Shown here one piece after another: positions 47,144-59,156 of a stretch of 64,000 nucleotides of DNA. How positions within the stretch are numbered: position 1 is the first letter of the stretch; every line of letters starts with the position of its first letter. A program made the position numbers and the translations under genes. The notes beneath the pieces are model-generated. The model was given only the letters and a program-made list of their open reading frames with translations. It had not been told where the DNA came from and searched no databases. This DNA comes from Glandiceps talaboti (lineage: Eukaryota > Hemichordata > Enteropneusta > Spengelidae). Location: the NCBI RefSeq assembly GCF_964340395.1, contig NC_135558.1, positions 16,616,771 through 16,680,770 of the forward strand, read 5' to 3'.

Positions 47144-50100
47144 ATTTCACCATGCCTATAGCACTATGTGCTGAAAATGCATTCAAAATTTGTTCAGTTG
47201 GGCTAATATTGATTTCAATGTTTATGTAAGAACTTGCTGAAAAAGTCCACTCACCTTCCATCCAGTTACACTGAAGGTTTTACCAGCACTGCCAATAGTG
47301 ATTGTACGATCCCACATTCCAGGAAGAGAAGCTACACAGAAGAAAAAGGTGAAATTCTTAATTTTAGTTTCCCTTACATTTTTCAACCAGATTTAATAAA
47401 TTACTGAATATCATTCTCTTTTCCCCAAGTGCTTACTGTTTATTTTCATTCACCAATTAAAAATAATTTTAAAAACACTAATCTAAATATTACATGAATT
47501 TTGTATTGCAGATTCAACGAAAACTTCATCAACCAATCAAAATACTTTTATTGTCAAATGATTGATCCCTTAACTTTCTAATAAATTAAAAATGGGTCCC
47601 TTAACTTACCAATTCTGATATGCTTCAAGTCATCATATACCAACCATTCATACACTTCATCACTTATGCATATTACATCATGCTTTTTACATAGATCAGC
47701 GACCATTTCTAATTCAGATCGTTGAAAGACCTGTAGAAAAAAAGAAAGTATAAAAAAGTGGTTCCTTTTACATTCATACAGTACTGGTATGCATCATAAA
47801 AATGTCAATGGCAGTGAAGCAATCACTACATCAATTAATTCCAATAGAAGTTTTTTATACACAGGATGTACACGGGATCATTAACATTACACCTAAACTT
47901 GACTGCAGTCTCATTGATTTCCATTCTTAGATTATCTTTTTTGCAATACTTTCTAAATTTTGTTGTTTTTATCACATTTGCCTATGGTATTGTGTTTTGA
48001 ATGACATCAGCACTAGACATATCATTAGCAGACAGTATAGTGGCTTCTGAGTAGGTCATTTGCACACACACACACACACACACAAACATACATACATACA
48101 TACATACATACATACATAGACACAGACAGACAGACACATGCAAATATACATACATACATACATACATACATACATGTACATACATACATACATACATACA
48201 TACATACATACATACACACTATAGTATGCATCTAGCCTTCTTTTTTGGCCTTAAAAACTCCATTGAGTTAAAAAGATCCACAGCTAAAATCGACAATCTC
48301 ATCAAAAACATGCATACAATGCATAACTTTATTCATTTATTTATTTATTTATTTATTCATGTAATGAAGTCTTGAGAAAATGTATGATTATTTACCTTTC
48401 CCAGAGGATTGTTAGGATTATTTATAATTAATGCTTTAGTTTTACTTGTAAATTTACTTGCAAGCTCCTCAGGATCCAAGACAAAATCCTTTGTGGAAGT
48501 GACATTGTCATGTTTCTGTAACAAAAATGATTTAAATTATACAATGTCCAATATTAGAAGACATTGTAAAATAGCAGTAATAGTAGTCTAGAGGCTATGC
48601 ATGGTTTTGAACCTAGGTTTTGAATCTCAAGGTCTCTCTTCAATTCCATCTCACACAATGAGAAATCATGAACCAACAGTTGTTCATGCAAATGAGTTAA
48701 CCTCCAGCTGTTAGAATGATGTAAACGGTGTATAAGTAGCATCCTGAGCTGACAAATATACCATATTTGGACACTATGTAACTGCCCCCCCCCCCACCCC
48801 CCATCCCACCCCCACTCCTGGAAACACTAACTTATTATTGTGCAGAATTCAAAGATTGATTAACAAAGACATGATGTTATTGACTGTGTGGGTAGCTTCA
48901 GTTGAATTTGAAATTTCATCTCAACTCCTAATTGAGCTAGATGTATGAAGAAATTCGATGCCATGGATAGCATCTAGACTGGAGTTGTAGAACAAACCAT
49001 AACTTTTTATATATGAATACAAACAAACAAATCATACTGTTTGTTATGAAGATTCTAATATTCCATGACGTGGGAATCAAATACTGGAGTAAACAACTGA
49101 ATAAAGAATGATCCAGAAAACAGTAATCAGTTGAATGAATTATGATTTTAGCTTTTGAGAATGTTGAGTAAATCGAGTCCTAGCTTTGAATCACTATAGG
49201 TTTGAATATAATGAATGAGATAATGAAACAACTCTTACAGGCCTCATAGGGATGAATACAGGTACTCCACCAGCCATCCTAGTCATTGGTTCATAACAAT
49301 CAAAATACGGTTCAATAATGATAACCTGCAAATGAGAAATTTGAATTTGAAAATTTCGATTATAGTCACTGTATGAAATGAAAAATACACAATAAAAATG
49401 ATAGACAAGCAGGACAATGTTACAAAGAGGGGAAGTAACTTAAATGATTTGGATTAATAACTTTTGATACAGAATGTTGGAATTACAGAGACTTGAATTA
49501 CATTCAATGGTTTGATACAACAGTTTTACGACTGCTTTATATATAGCAGTTTACATAATAGCTCACGTTTATAACCGAATTTCAAGTTCCCTTGTCATTT
49601 CATGATCATTTAATAAATGAATTTCTACATTGGATGGTATAATCTGATGGTAACACAGAAAATCTCTTTAAGCAAATGCCCATATTGGGCTTGCACTAAT
49701 TCTATTTCATCCCTAGTGAAGAATGTCTATATGATAAGGAAATGTATATTAATTTTTTGTAATTGAAATTTTTATTGAGGGCTCAATATGCCAAAATATG
49801 AGAGTAAAATCGCAAGCTGATTAAGCACGTTTTTGCCAGTTCTTCACTTTACAGTGACTATCCCTGAAGTCCCTATCTGATACAATGGCAAAAACTGCAT
49901 TGGTATATTCATAGACCCCCCCCCCCCCCCCCCCCCACGTGGGTGGAGGGTCTATGGTATATTAAGGCAAGTCAAAATTGTGAATTACTACATCTGTATA
50001 GAGCTTAATTGCACTGGTGCATGTGTATACTATACTAGGGGTATTTGCACTGAAGTGCAGTATTATTGCACACCTGCATGCAAAAGATATGCAAATGACG

Positions 50101-53100
50101 TGACAATTGTTTGTTGCACCCAAAAGTGTGTGATTGCACAGTATGATCTTTATGAAATTTGCTGTTTCCGATAAACATATGTAATAATAACAGAGATCCA
50201 CGTCCTTTGAGTGCCAGTGTGGGTACTCAGGGGCATTTACATGATGCTTGCAGTGTTTTCTGCTGCATGTTCATTCAATATGCTTGTGTGAAAGTATATA
50301 GCCACACAGTATACATGTACTGCAAGCACTTGTGCAAATGCCCCGAGTATGCCACACTTGCACTCGTACATCTTGGGGTTCTGATATATTACTCCGTGTG
50401 TGAGAATCTCATTGTATACACAGCCCATATTTAGCCCAATATGTTAACATCCTATGAAAGCAATATTACAATTTATCTTTGAATTACCATAAATCATGGC
50501 AAACTACAGTCTTTAGGGCTGACATATTATTACCATATTATTACCATGGTAACTATGAAGAACATAAATTAGCTTTAAAGTCCTTATGTAGTCTTGTGTT
50601 GCCTAGCAACCTACCTCATCCCCCTCATTAATCAATCCCATGAAGCAACAGAAGAGTGAATCGTAAGCTCCAACGGTACACAGAATGTCGGTATTAGGGT
50701 TGATGTCTTGCCCTATTAACTGACTGTACAGCTTGGACAAGGCTTGTATCAATCTGGGATGACCCTGCAAATATATGACCAAGAAAAAAGAAATGAAAAA
50801 AAAACTATAGTCTGTGACATTTGTGCCACACTAGCAGCTATCACTCAGTGTCTTAGAAGCCTGATAGGGTTGAAAAAGACAATGTATTTTACAATCTAAC
50901 CAGACACTTGACCAAAATGAAAACAATTTAAAAAATAAATAGTTACTCCAGTTGGAGTACAAGGCATTAAATAAATTGCATTTTGGGGTGATCCTGAAAA
51001 GTATGACACAGAAATAAATGAAACTCGACTTGATTTGATTTGATTACTAACATTTATCTTATTAAAAATTTCAAATAACATGCTAACAGAGTTAATTTCA
51101 AGGACCAGAAAATATCTTGCCATAACTATATACATGTAAAGTCTTGTATCCTAAATATACATGTAAAGAAATACCTTGGGAAACTAAATAATATAACTAG
51201 TTTTTATAAATTGAGATCAAATTTTATGAATGGATGTTGCCATTCAAATTTTTTCTTAACTTGGTCTTCATTTCAAAGAGGAATCTAGTATATATAATAG
51301 GATCTGATGATGGAAACTGCCATTCTATGATGTGTCATTAATTATGATATATGAGATGTAACCAATCATGTCACTGAGTAACAGATTATCACAATCATAT
51401 TTACTTCAGACCACAATTTACCTTCCTCCACCATCTTATCCTCTTTATAGTAATCATCATCTAGGTAATGTTAAATTTAAATTTACATGATATGTCAGTT
51501 TACATTTCCTTTATTTATTTACATACCATATATTAATTTAAATATCATATGTTGATTAACATATCCTTTATTAATTTACATGTACTACTTTACATATCCT
51601 TTATACTTACATATAATTTAATTTACATGTTAATTTACATATATATTAATTTACATATACTAATTTTCTTATATTAATTTTCATATCATATATTAATAAT
51701 CATATATTCATAATAGATTTCAAATACTTATTAACTTACAAATCCTTTTGTATACCAATGTAACATAATGTTTGGACTGTTGTTGTTTTAATTAACATAT
51801 AGTCTAATTATGGTATTTACTTTGCATGTCACATGTCATCAAAGCTAGTAATTGATATATTTGTCAACTTACAAATCCCCTAGTGTACTGATGCATCATG
51901 ATATTTGGACTGGTTACTGTTTTAGCTAGGGCATCAACTACATGAGGTGGTGCAGCAAAGTCAGGAAAACCCTGAAGAGAGAAATGAACTGATGTGAGAA
52001 CATCTATCAAACTTGTTGGGTACATCACTGTGTATCAGTAAAATGGAATTTAATGAGATTGGATGCACTGGACTTGACTTCAGTGAAAACAAGTCGAATG
52101 GAAATTAAATGGAAAGTAAATGAAAAGAAGAGAACACAACACAATGCAACGCAACGCAATGCAATGCAATGCAATGCAACACAACACAATGCAACACAAT
52201 GCAACGCAACGCAATGCAATGCAATGCAACACAACACAACGCAACACAATGCAACGCAAGGCAATACAATGCAATGCAACACAACACAACACAACACAAC
52301 ACAACACAGCACAACACAGCACAGCACAGCACAGCACAGCACAACAGAACACAACACAACACAAGAAGAGAGGGGAGGACGGGAGGGTAGGGTATATGAC
52401 TTCATTCAATTTAATGCAAGGTACTAATATTAAAGTATTATTCACTATCTAAACAATACTTTGGAAATTCATCTTCATAAACTTACCTGACCAAGATTGA
52501 CAGGTTTATACTCTAAAGACAAGCCTACAAACTCCACCCTGAAAAACCAGGTCATATAACAATGTAACATCAGCATTGCACAATCCACTACATGCATTTT
52601 ATATTTCCATACTTCATAATTCATAACAGCAGTTCTGCATGTGGTCTTATGAACAAACATCATTAGAGGATGGCCCATTGTGTGCCACTTTTCTCCTTAT
52701 CATTAAAGAATTCAAATTTTCATTTTTTTATACGGCGAAAGTAATTGTTGTTGTTTTTTGCATATATTAACTTTGTATGTACACAAATAGTTAATTATCA
52801 GCATGTTGAAGGATTGTTAGAACCATAGAATAAAGTTATTTTTTTACTCCCAATTGAGCATTTTAATTTCTGTTTATCAATCCATTTGTTAAACTTTAGG
52901 CCCTGGCTCATCACACAGCTAGCATCAGCATTGTACTATCAACTACAATCTGTTACTATGAAGTGCAATGTATCTACATTTGTAATTGTGGGTGGTCTGA
53001 TCAAGTAACCTGTAATTAACTTGAAGGATTGTATTCCTGTACTTTCAGTATGCTACACCAAGCTTGGTATGGCATGTAGGTTTGCATTAACGTTTTTATC

Positions 53101-53512
53101 GAAATTATTATACTTTTAACATTTGGAATCTTATATGTTCTAATGCATAAACCACATCATTGCATACATACTAGAGATTGCTTACACAGGTACTCACACC
53201 TACTAGTGGTATTTGCACTACAGTGTAATACCGAAAATGTTATTGTATACCAGCATGCAAAGGATATGCTAATGAGAGTATGATCATTTGTTGCAGTCAT
53301 GAAAGAACATGATTTTACAGTATTATTTTTTAAGGAAATTTGCTGTTTCAGATAAATTTATGTAACGAAAACAGAACCCCATGTGCATGAGTTCATGAGT
53401 TCCAGTTTGGGTACTCGGGTATTTCTACTGCACTTCATAAGCGTACTTCAACTTACCAGACATTTTTGTCAAGACCCTGAATTCTGTTTGCGGGACCGTG
53501 TTTCTTGGACAT
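43079..53512 (-). CDS. KYAT3: Kynurenine--oxoglutarate transaminase / cysteine-S-conjugate beta-lyase, 13 coding exons, 425 aa
   Basis: PLP-dependent class I aminotransferase converting kynurenine to kynurenic acid. Exons in coding order: 53457-53512, 52487-52538, 51873-51971, 50615-50764, 49239-49325, 48396-48515, 47610-47730, 47255-47331, 46580-46669, 45369-45555, 44280-44356, 43715-43801 and 43079-43153. All introns are GT-AG, phases agree and the total is 1278 nt with TGA. The start is [19 protein letters not shown]. Motifs: [57 protein letters not shown] with PLP Lys246, [17 protein letters not shown] and the substrate-carboxylate region RFCFIK near the end. Length and exon content match KYAT1/KYAT3; I favour KYAT3 by sequence feel but KYAT1 is not excluded. 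No mitochondrial presequence lies in the first coding exon. An acceptor (CTGCAG) six bases upstream of the ATG implies a 5' exon. Confidence 0.95.
43270..43605 (-). mobile_element. Non-autonomous hairpin element family C, copy 2 (KYAT intron 12)
   Basis: The inverted counterpart of 42090-42375. The hairpin part has CTGACCTAAGGGTTTTGTCA facing TGACAAAGCCCCTTAGGTCA across a short loop. The other part has TTCTACATCATGACAACGCG, CACTGGTTCTGCTGTGTTCA and AAAATATGAGTCAAAAGATT. Together the two copies bracket the KYAT 3' end. Confidence 0.65.
44818..45166. mobile_element. Foldback MITE family A, second complete copy (KYAT intron 10)
   Basis: The left end AAAGTAGCCATGTGGATT and right end TCTCATCCATACAGCCACTTT are inverted repeats of each other, with internal ACAATGTGAAATAAC on the left and TTTCACATTGG on the right. 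Matches 4405-4719 along its length. Confidence 0.7.
46764..46831. repeat. ATATC pentanucleotide array in KYAT intron 8
   Basis: A run of ATATC units with ATACC and ATATT variants, about 95 bases from the exon 46580-46669. Confidence 0.85.
47106..47138. repeat. CA microsatellite in KYAT intron 8
   Basis: A perfect CA array of about 16 units. Confidence 0.9.
48063..48216. repeat. CA/CATA/CAGA compound microsatellite in KYAT intron 6
   Basis: CA units pass into CATA tetramers, a short CAGA segment and further CATA tetramers. The poly-C tract at about 48785-48805 lies further along the next intron. Confidence 0.9.
49909..49958. repeat. C homopolymer inside a small palindrome (KYAT intron 4)
   Basis: ATAGACCC followed by a ~28-base C run, then ACGTGGGTGGAGGGTCTAT. 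The two ends are inverted (ATAGACCC / GGGTCTAT). The same words CATAGACCCTCCACCCACG occur at 36286-36304. Confidence 0.6.
50034..50372. mobile_element. Palindromic element family D, long copy (KYAT intron 4)
   Basis: It begins GGGGTATTTGCACTGAAGTG. A strong inner foldback pairs GAGTGCCAGTGTGGGTACTC AND onward (about 50208-50255) with GCAAATGCCCCGAGTATGCC and CACACTTGCACTC (about 50322-50368), giving arms of about 46 bp. The part to about 50230 is shared with 53205-53440. Confidence 0.6.
52133..52364. repeat. Pentanucleotide array (CAACA/CAATG/CAGCA)n in KYAT intron 2, ~232 bp
   Basis: About 46 pentamers arranged in blocks of ACACA, ACGCA, ATGCA and finally AGCAC variants. All six frames stay open for long distances because the repeat lacks stops. 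None of these is a gene. Confidence 0.95.
53205..53440. mobile_element. Element family D, short copy (KYAT intron 1)
   Basis: Shares GGTATTTGCACT, CAGCATGCAAAGGATATGC, TAATGA, ATTTGTTGCA, AAATTTGCTGTTTC and GGGTACTCGGG with 50034-50230. It ends with GGGTATTTCTACTGCACTTC, an imperfect inverse of its start. It lies within 20 bases of the first coding exon's donor. Confidence 0.6.
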
Positions 53513-53518
53513 TGTGAC

Positions 53519-54676
53519 CTGCAATCAGAGATATATTGAGAATGACTGTACATGGACAGCCTTTGTGATTGTTTCTACATGAAGATTTTAAGTGAAATTA
53601 TGCTGAGTAACAGAAGGCAAAAAAAAAAAGAATTGTTTCTTGTCAGAACAATTTATCTAAAATTTTTTTTTTTTTTTTAATTTATTCTCAACAATTGTCA
53701 CCTGCATGACAGTTACTGTTCTTTTTTATTTAGTACTTTAGAGCAAGTGTGTATGTGGGGCAGATGTCATTTGCTTGTTCATGATTGGCTCTACAGTTGT
53801 CTTCACTGACGTAGGGAGGGTTATTTTTTTGTGTTTCCCCCGGACCTGCAAACTGCATGAGCTGGACAAACAAGAAAAAAAAAAGACCGACAAGAGGGTA
53901 TTTAAGTGATACACATGCTGAGCAGAAACAATTCTTCGTCTTTTTTGCCTAACTATTTGATAGTTTTTTCTCAAAAATGCAATTACAATGTCATACATTT
54001 TAAATCAGTGTAGACCTACAGCTTTATGTAATATTGTATTTGTACATTTGTCTTGTCAATATCTATTTTGATGTTTTACCTGGTGTTAAACATGAAGTTC
54101 CTTGCTTTATGGATAACAAAAGTACATCTATTTATAAAGGGGCACAGGCTGAGTTTAGAGTTTTTACTTTGGTTAGTAATACAAAATACTTTACATAAAA
54201 CCATGGCTATTAAACCTGATCGAGTATAGTTTTTACAACTATTCATGTAGCCATGATCATGTAAAGTGGAGGTGCAGAGAAACATATCTCAGCCTTCAGA
54301 CCTCAGAGAGAATTTCACAGATTTGCCAGTCAGTGATAGTGGTATTTGTCACTGACTAAATTTTAAGAAAACATGACATTGATAAAAAGAATCAATTGAT
54401 GACTTGTCCAAGGAGAGAGCCAACCAATGGTACTCAAGGAATAAGGTCAGTAACTCCTTAGTATTTTTGGCCAATTTTGTTTCCAAATAAAAGGTTACTT
54501 ATATTTTACCATTCACTTTAACTTGTCTAAAAAACCAACAACCACTGGCAAAACTCCTACAGTATAAACAACTGTGATACTAATATATAAGAATAAAATG
54601 ATGTCATTATATTCATTAAGTATGAGAATACAGTATCACAGCAGCTAATATGATGGGGGGTTTGCCAGTAACTACT
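53519..54676. other. Upstream region of KYAT3 without a recognised gene
   Basis: The promoter and 5' exon of KYAT3 should lie here or further right. An exon could not be pinned. A/T homopolymers occur at about 53620 and 53661-53680. Confidence 0.3.
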
Positions 54677-54912
54677 AGACTGTCGACAGTCGTTCGTGCC
54701 TTTTTTGCTACGTTTTATCTAAAAACTAAAGTCGTCACCTCGCTCCGATCCAGAGCAATACTATAACCATGTACTGATTATTTAGCAACATCACAGCGAG
54801 TGCCTATGGCACTCACAGTTTCCTATCAGTATGCATTAATATTCAGTGCTACAGAATGAGGCGACAACTTTGTTGTAGATGAAAAGTAGCAGAAAAGGCA
54901 CAAACGACTGGC
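54677..54912. mobile_element. Palindromic MITE family E, copy 1
   Basis: The left end AGACTGTCGACAGTCGTTCG, TGCCTTTTTTGCTACG and TTTTATCTAAAAACTAAAGT is mirrored on the right by ACAACTTTGTTGTAGATGAA, AAGTAGCAGAAAAGGCACAA and ACGACTGGCGG. Arms are about 50 bp. The internal region differs from copy 2. Confidence 0.75.
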
Positions 54913-56359
54913 GGAAGGTAAAATATAAGAAACCTTTCATTTGGAAACAAAAATGAAAATACTTAAAAGTTGCAGACCATGAAAGATTTATTTTCATATA
55001 ATTATCTCTCAAAAAAAGTACTTACTGAGGATGTGCTCAAAGCGTGTGATAAATCTGTGGTGCAAGGATACACAACACGGGTAAGTGCTCTTTTCACTAA
55101 GTGTCTAACAGCTGGAGTTCTACTTAACATCACCCTGAATAGGAAACGAAAATAGGAAAATGATAAAGAAGTTAGTTACACAGACCAAAAATAGTTAACC
55201 CACAGCATAATTCAGATATGAGGGTATTTTAATATATGGCCATTTTGATACTATTTTGACTGCATGCAAACCAAGCGTTACTCCGTAACGGTCTTGTCTT
55301 CAAGCAGTGGAATTGGATAACTGGTGCTTAATCGGAGACAAATTTTTACCTTTGACTTAATTTACCCAAGCTGATATCTCACCTAGGAGACTGTAGAAAG
55401 ACAGAAATATTACTTTGTTTCATACTACCCCTGGAGACAGGTGAAAGGCAGGTGTCATAAAGCCTAAGGTATTGATAAATGTGGACAAATAAGTGATATA
55501 TTCTGTATCCCAAATTTCATTTATATCTAGGTTTTTTCCTATCATAATACACTTGAAAACCTGAAATTAACAACTGTAAACCTTAAAAACTACACAGTTT
55601 TGTATACATTATGCCATCTTGATAGAAATAGTGTGCAGCTCCAGCAAAGCCCCAGAGGGTGTAAAAAAATAATTGTTTGGTTCTGGTTACCTGACCCCAT
55701 CTAGCTATTCACTGCCAACCCTGAACTTTTTTTATGTACATTTGTATTTGAGAAAAAAATAATAAAATCGCAAAAATTGTGAAGTCTCACGAGAAATAAT
55801 AGATGCTGAAACTGCCAACAACTGAAAAAGACACTCTAAAACTGTTCTTCCAATCTGTAATGGCTGTGCAGCTGATAGAGAGAAGTAAACAACACAGAGA
55901 CCATTTGGAAAACAATGGAAAACCTGAAATAGCTACTCACGCAGAAAAAATAATAAAATAAAATAAAACAAAAAATCTACTTACCCACCTATTCTAAAAT
56001 TAAGTGTAACCAGAACCACACAATTTTTTTATTATGCCGAAGAGCCGGGGTATATGTGGTCTACTTACCTCCATCAACATTAACTCTGACTATGGATGGA
56101 TTGTCAAAATGGGTTTAAGTAAGTCTATTAAAAGATATGCATCAATACATGCACTGCTGCAAGTGCAGCTACTATACAGGGACAAACAATATTTCATAAA
56201 AAGAACTTTTCAAACAAAACACATACATCAAACTCAACATATGTTTTCATGTTTGTATTAATATGGCATCTGTAAATCATTTTTATGACTTGTACTGACA
56301 TTAGAAACATGAGTGGAATTTTGGTTGAAATATGTCTGTACTATTGTCCTGGTAATCTA
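54913..56359. other. Non-genic stretch
   Basis: Only short chance frames are visible, for example 61 codons at 54970 and 75 at 56034. No repeats were recognised beyond small A-rich runs. Confidence 0.35.
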
Positions 56360-56526
56360 GACTTTCGACAGTTGTTCGTGCCTTTTCTGCTACGTTTTAT
56401 CTAAAACAAAGTTGGTACTCACTGTTGCTGTATGCAGTTATAGTATTGTTCTGGATCACAGCAAGGCAACGACTTTAGTTTTAGATGGAACGTAGCAAAA
56501 AAGGCACGAACGACTGTCAACCGTCT
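56360..56526. mobile_element. Palindromic MITE family E, copy 2
   Basis: It begins AGACTTTCGACAGTTGTTCG and TGCCTTTTCTGCTACG, and ends GTAGCAAAAAAGGCACGAAC and GACTGTCAACCGTCT. The arms match copy 1, with a shorter loop. The terminal AGAC/GTCT is shared. Confidence 0.75.
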
Positions 56527-57319
56527 ACTGTAATTGAGCCTTCAATTTCCTAAAATAGACAGAAACTAAAACTATTGTCCCAACATGTCGATACAACAAT
56601 AATAAGCTGTTGAATGGATATTGGTGTAATTATTGTCTCAGTAGGGCAGCATCTATGAAAACTAGTTTATTTAGAGTTCCATCAACTAACAGTGCTGTTT
56701 TGGGACTTCCAATGTTTACACTATATGTTGATCACAGGGTTATTAGATCAATAGAAGAACGGCTATCACCCACTTATGTACACACTACCACATTGAAGAA
56801 TAATAGATTTATACTGTAGTTTGGGTCTATCTTAGTAAACTGAAGGCTGGAAACTGAAGTGTCGCACATTTTGTTCACACATAATACATTAGTCAAGGTT
56901 GTATATATTTAAAAAGACCATAATAAAACTGCAACACACCCACAGTTAGTATTGAAAGAAATTCTCAATGTATATACATTTTTTTTACAATTGATGTGGC
57001 AGTGTTTGTTTCCATGGGAACATATGTTAATCTGTTAGTTTTCATGCCAACACTTCATGCAAGCTAGCCACCATATTTACGATGAGTGGCATAATCATGA
57101 ATTATCTAAATATCAACTGACACAGCACTCAAATTCAACTTCTATGAACTCAAAACTACCTTTTCTTTGCCAGATATTCCAAGAATTAAATATATATGTA
57201 GTGATGAATTACTAGTCTAGTGTGCTTGGAAAAATGAGTAGTTTGACCACTCAGCCTAAGGATATCCAAATAAACAGAATACAAAATATAAAATAAGTTA
57301 AAATACATGTAGATATACT

Positions 57320-57321
<2 letters not shown>

Positions 57322-57355
<34 letters not shown>

Positions 57356-57359
57356 ACAC

Positions 57360-57426
<67 letters not shown>

Positions 57427-57442
57427 TACATACATACATACA

Positions 57443-57471
<29 letters not shown>
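57322..57471. repeat. CA/CATA compound microsatellite, ~150 bp
   Basis: A CA run with occasional TA, followed by about 13 CATA tetramers. It gives long spurious Cys-Val and Met-Tyr-Val-Cys frames on the minus strand. Confidence 0.95.
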
Positions 57472-57474
<3 letters not shown>

Positions 57475-58030
57475 ATATTCTTTGATAAGGTCTGCAACTT
57501 TGCAGTCAACCACTGCCATGGTGTTATTTATGAGATTACTTATATGCATGCACACTGGTGAGCTCGTTGGCATTAGCGAAGTTAGTCCAATACCATTTAG
57601 TCTTGCTTGCAGACTCATGACTCGATTCTGACTATGTCCCTTTCCTTCTCTCTAGGGACAATGTCAGAATCAAATGCTGGACTCCTTCTCCCCCTGTAGG
57701 ACTATAAATGTATGAGTTTGCCACCACTCTGTGTTGGCATTGACAGCTGACGAAGCTGGATCATAACGACAATTCAGAGACAAGAGGAATTCTGGTCTGG
57801 CATTTACAGTGATCTAGGTTCACTATTTACTTATTATACACACATACGACATGTTAATCTCTCAAAATCAAGCACGGCAAATGTTGAAGGCAAGGGCTGT
57901 AAGATCATCTTGCCTCAACCCGGACAAAATATAACTGCATAGAGCGATTGCGTAGGTATTCAAGCTAGTTACATGTGTATGTGTATCAGTTGATGCTAAG
58001 ATACCCTACAAACATGACTACATGAAGGAG

Positions 58031-58214
58031 TAGCTGCAATAAATTGTAGTGTTTGCTGTGATTTTGAGAGTTTTTTTCTTCTATTTGTGTTAACATTACA
58101 GGAATTGCAGCATTTGCTTCCAGTCAAACAGTGGCCTTGGGACAAAAAAACCCACACACAATTAGAAGAAAAAACCCTTAAAATCACAGCAAATACTTCA
58201 ATTATTGCAGCTAA
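58031..58214. mobile_element. Foldback element family B, compact copy
   Basis: The left arm TAGCTGCAATAAATTGTAG, GTTTGCTGTGATTTTGAGAG and the right arm CTTAAAATCACAGCAAATAC, TTCAATTATTGCAGCTA are inverted repeats. The middle carries an inner pair GGAATTGCAGCATTTGC. Matches the arms of 34865-35331. Confidence 0.7.
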
Positions 58215-58225
58215 CGAATGAGGTA

Positions 58226-58600
58226 AGGAGTCCGGGGGGGGGGGGGGGGGGGCGGTACCCAAGGCCCCGTTTTAGACCAACTTTAACCAAAAATCAATAC
58301 CCATTATAGACCATTAATAGGTTTTTAAAAGATGAAAGTTTAGACCTAACTTACTAAATACATTATTTTTTCCTCAGGAGGCAACATTTTGACAGTTATG
58401 AATTGGTAATGGACAATGGATAACATTTTAGACCAAGCAAAATCGAACATAATGCAAAGTGGACCCCGTTTCATTTTTAGACTCTTGACCTCGAAAAAAA
58501 AACCAGGTCCCATTTTAGACCAAATGGTTAGAAAACGCACCCTAAAGGGCGGCACATAAGGGAAAGCCCCCCCCCCCCCGCCGGCGGGGGGATAAGGACT
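58226..58600. repeat. Element bounded by G and C homopolymers with repeated TTTTAGACC motif
   Basis: The left boundary is AGGAGTCC plus a ~20-base G run. The right boundary is a C run, GCCGGC, a G run and then AAGGACTTC, roughly inverse to the left. Inside, CGTTTTAGACCAAC, ATTATAGACCATT, AGTTTAGACCTAAC, CATTTTAGACCAAG and CATTTTAGACCAAA recur. It is probably a dispersed element, but no other copy lies in the window. Confidence 0.4.
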
Positions 58601-59156
58601 TCAGCTCACTAACCTGTGCCTTGTTGGGCCAGTATGCTGTATGAAGAGAATTCAGAAAAATACGCTCGTTGACAATGCAATCGGTCACGCGATCGACTTA
58701 AATTTGAATGTATACAAAGTTTGATGTGTCGCTCGTCAATGTCGACGTCTATGTCCCTTCTCTTCCGGGTTAAAGTGCAAATGCTAGACCTTTCAGGTTA
58801 GTGATTAATTTTACAATTGGAAATCTACCCGCCACTGGTAAAAAATACGGTTTGCGGACTGATTGGGGGTCTATGGACTTTCTAGCTCAATATTCCACTG
58901 ACCACTATGTTAACAACAATACTGAACAAGTTCACAGTGTTCTCATTTGCGTATTATTTACGTAAAATTGACTTCGCGTAAACGATATAATTTCAAAGAA
59001 CATAGGGGGCCTGTAAATCCCAGGGTTTGCAAGGTGGGTGTGTTATGCTTCATGTTCGTAGCTGTCGATTGTTTCTTTGCTACTACTGCAGCAATAGTGT
59101 CAAATGTGTATTGGAAAAATTCTGACTTGATAATATTCCCGAAATGCAGTAAAACA

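Noticed and set aside
48025-48231. Minus-strand frames of repeated Met-Tyr-Val-Cys
   Set aside because: Translation of the compound microsatellite in KYAT intron 6.
52025-52452. Several overlapping 70-126-codon frames on both strands
   Set aside because: The pentanucleotide array lacks stop codons in all frames. It lies inside a KYAT intron.
57251-57618. Cys-Val and Met-Tyr-Val-Cys rich frames on the minus strand
   Set aside because: Translation of the CA/CATA microsatellite only.
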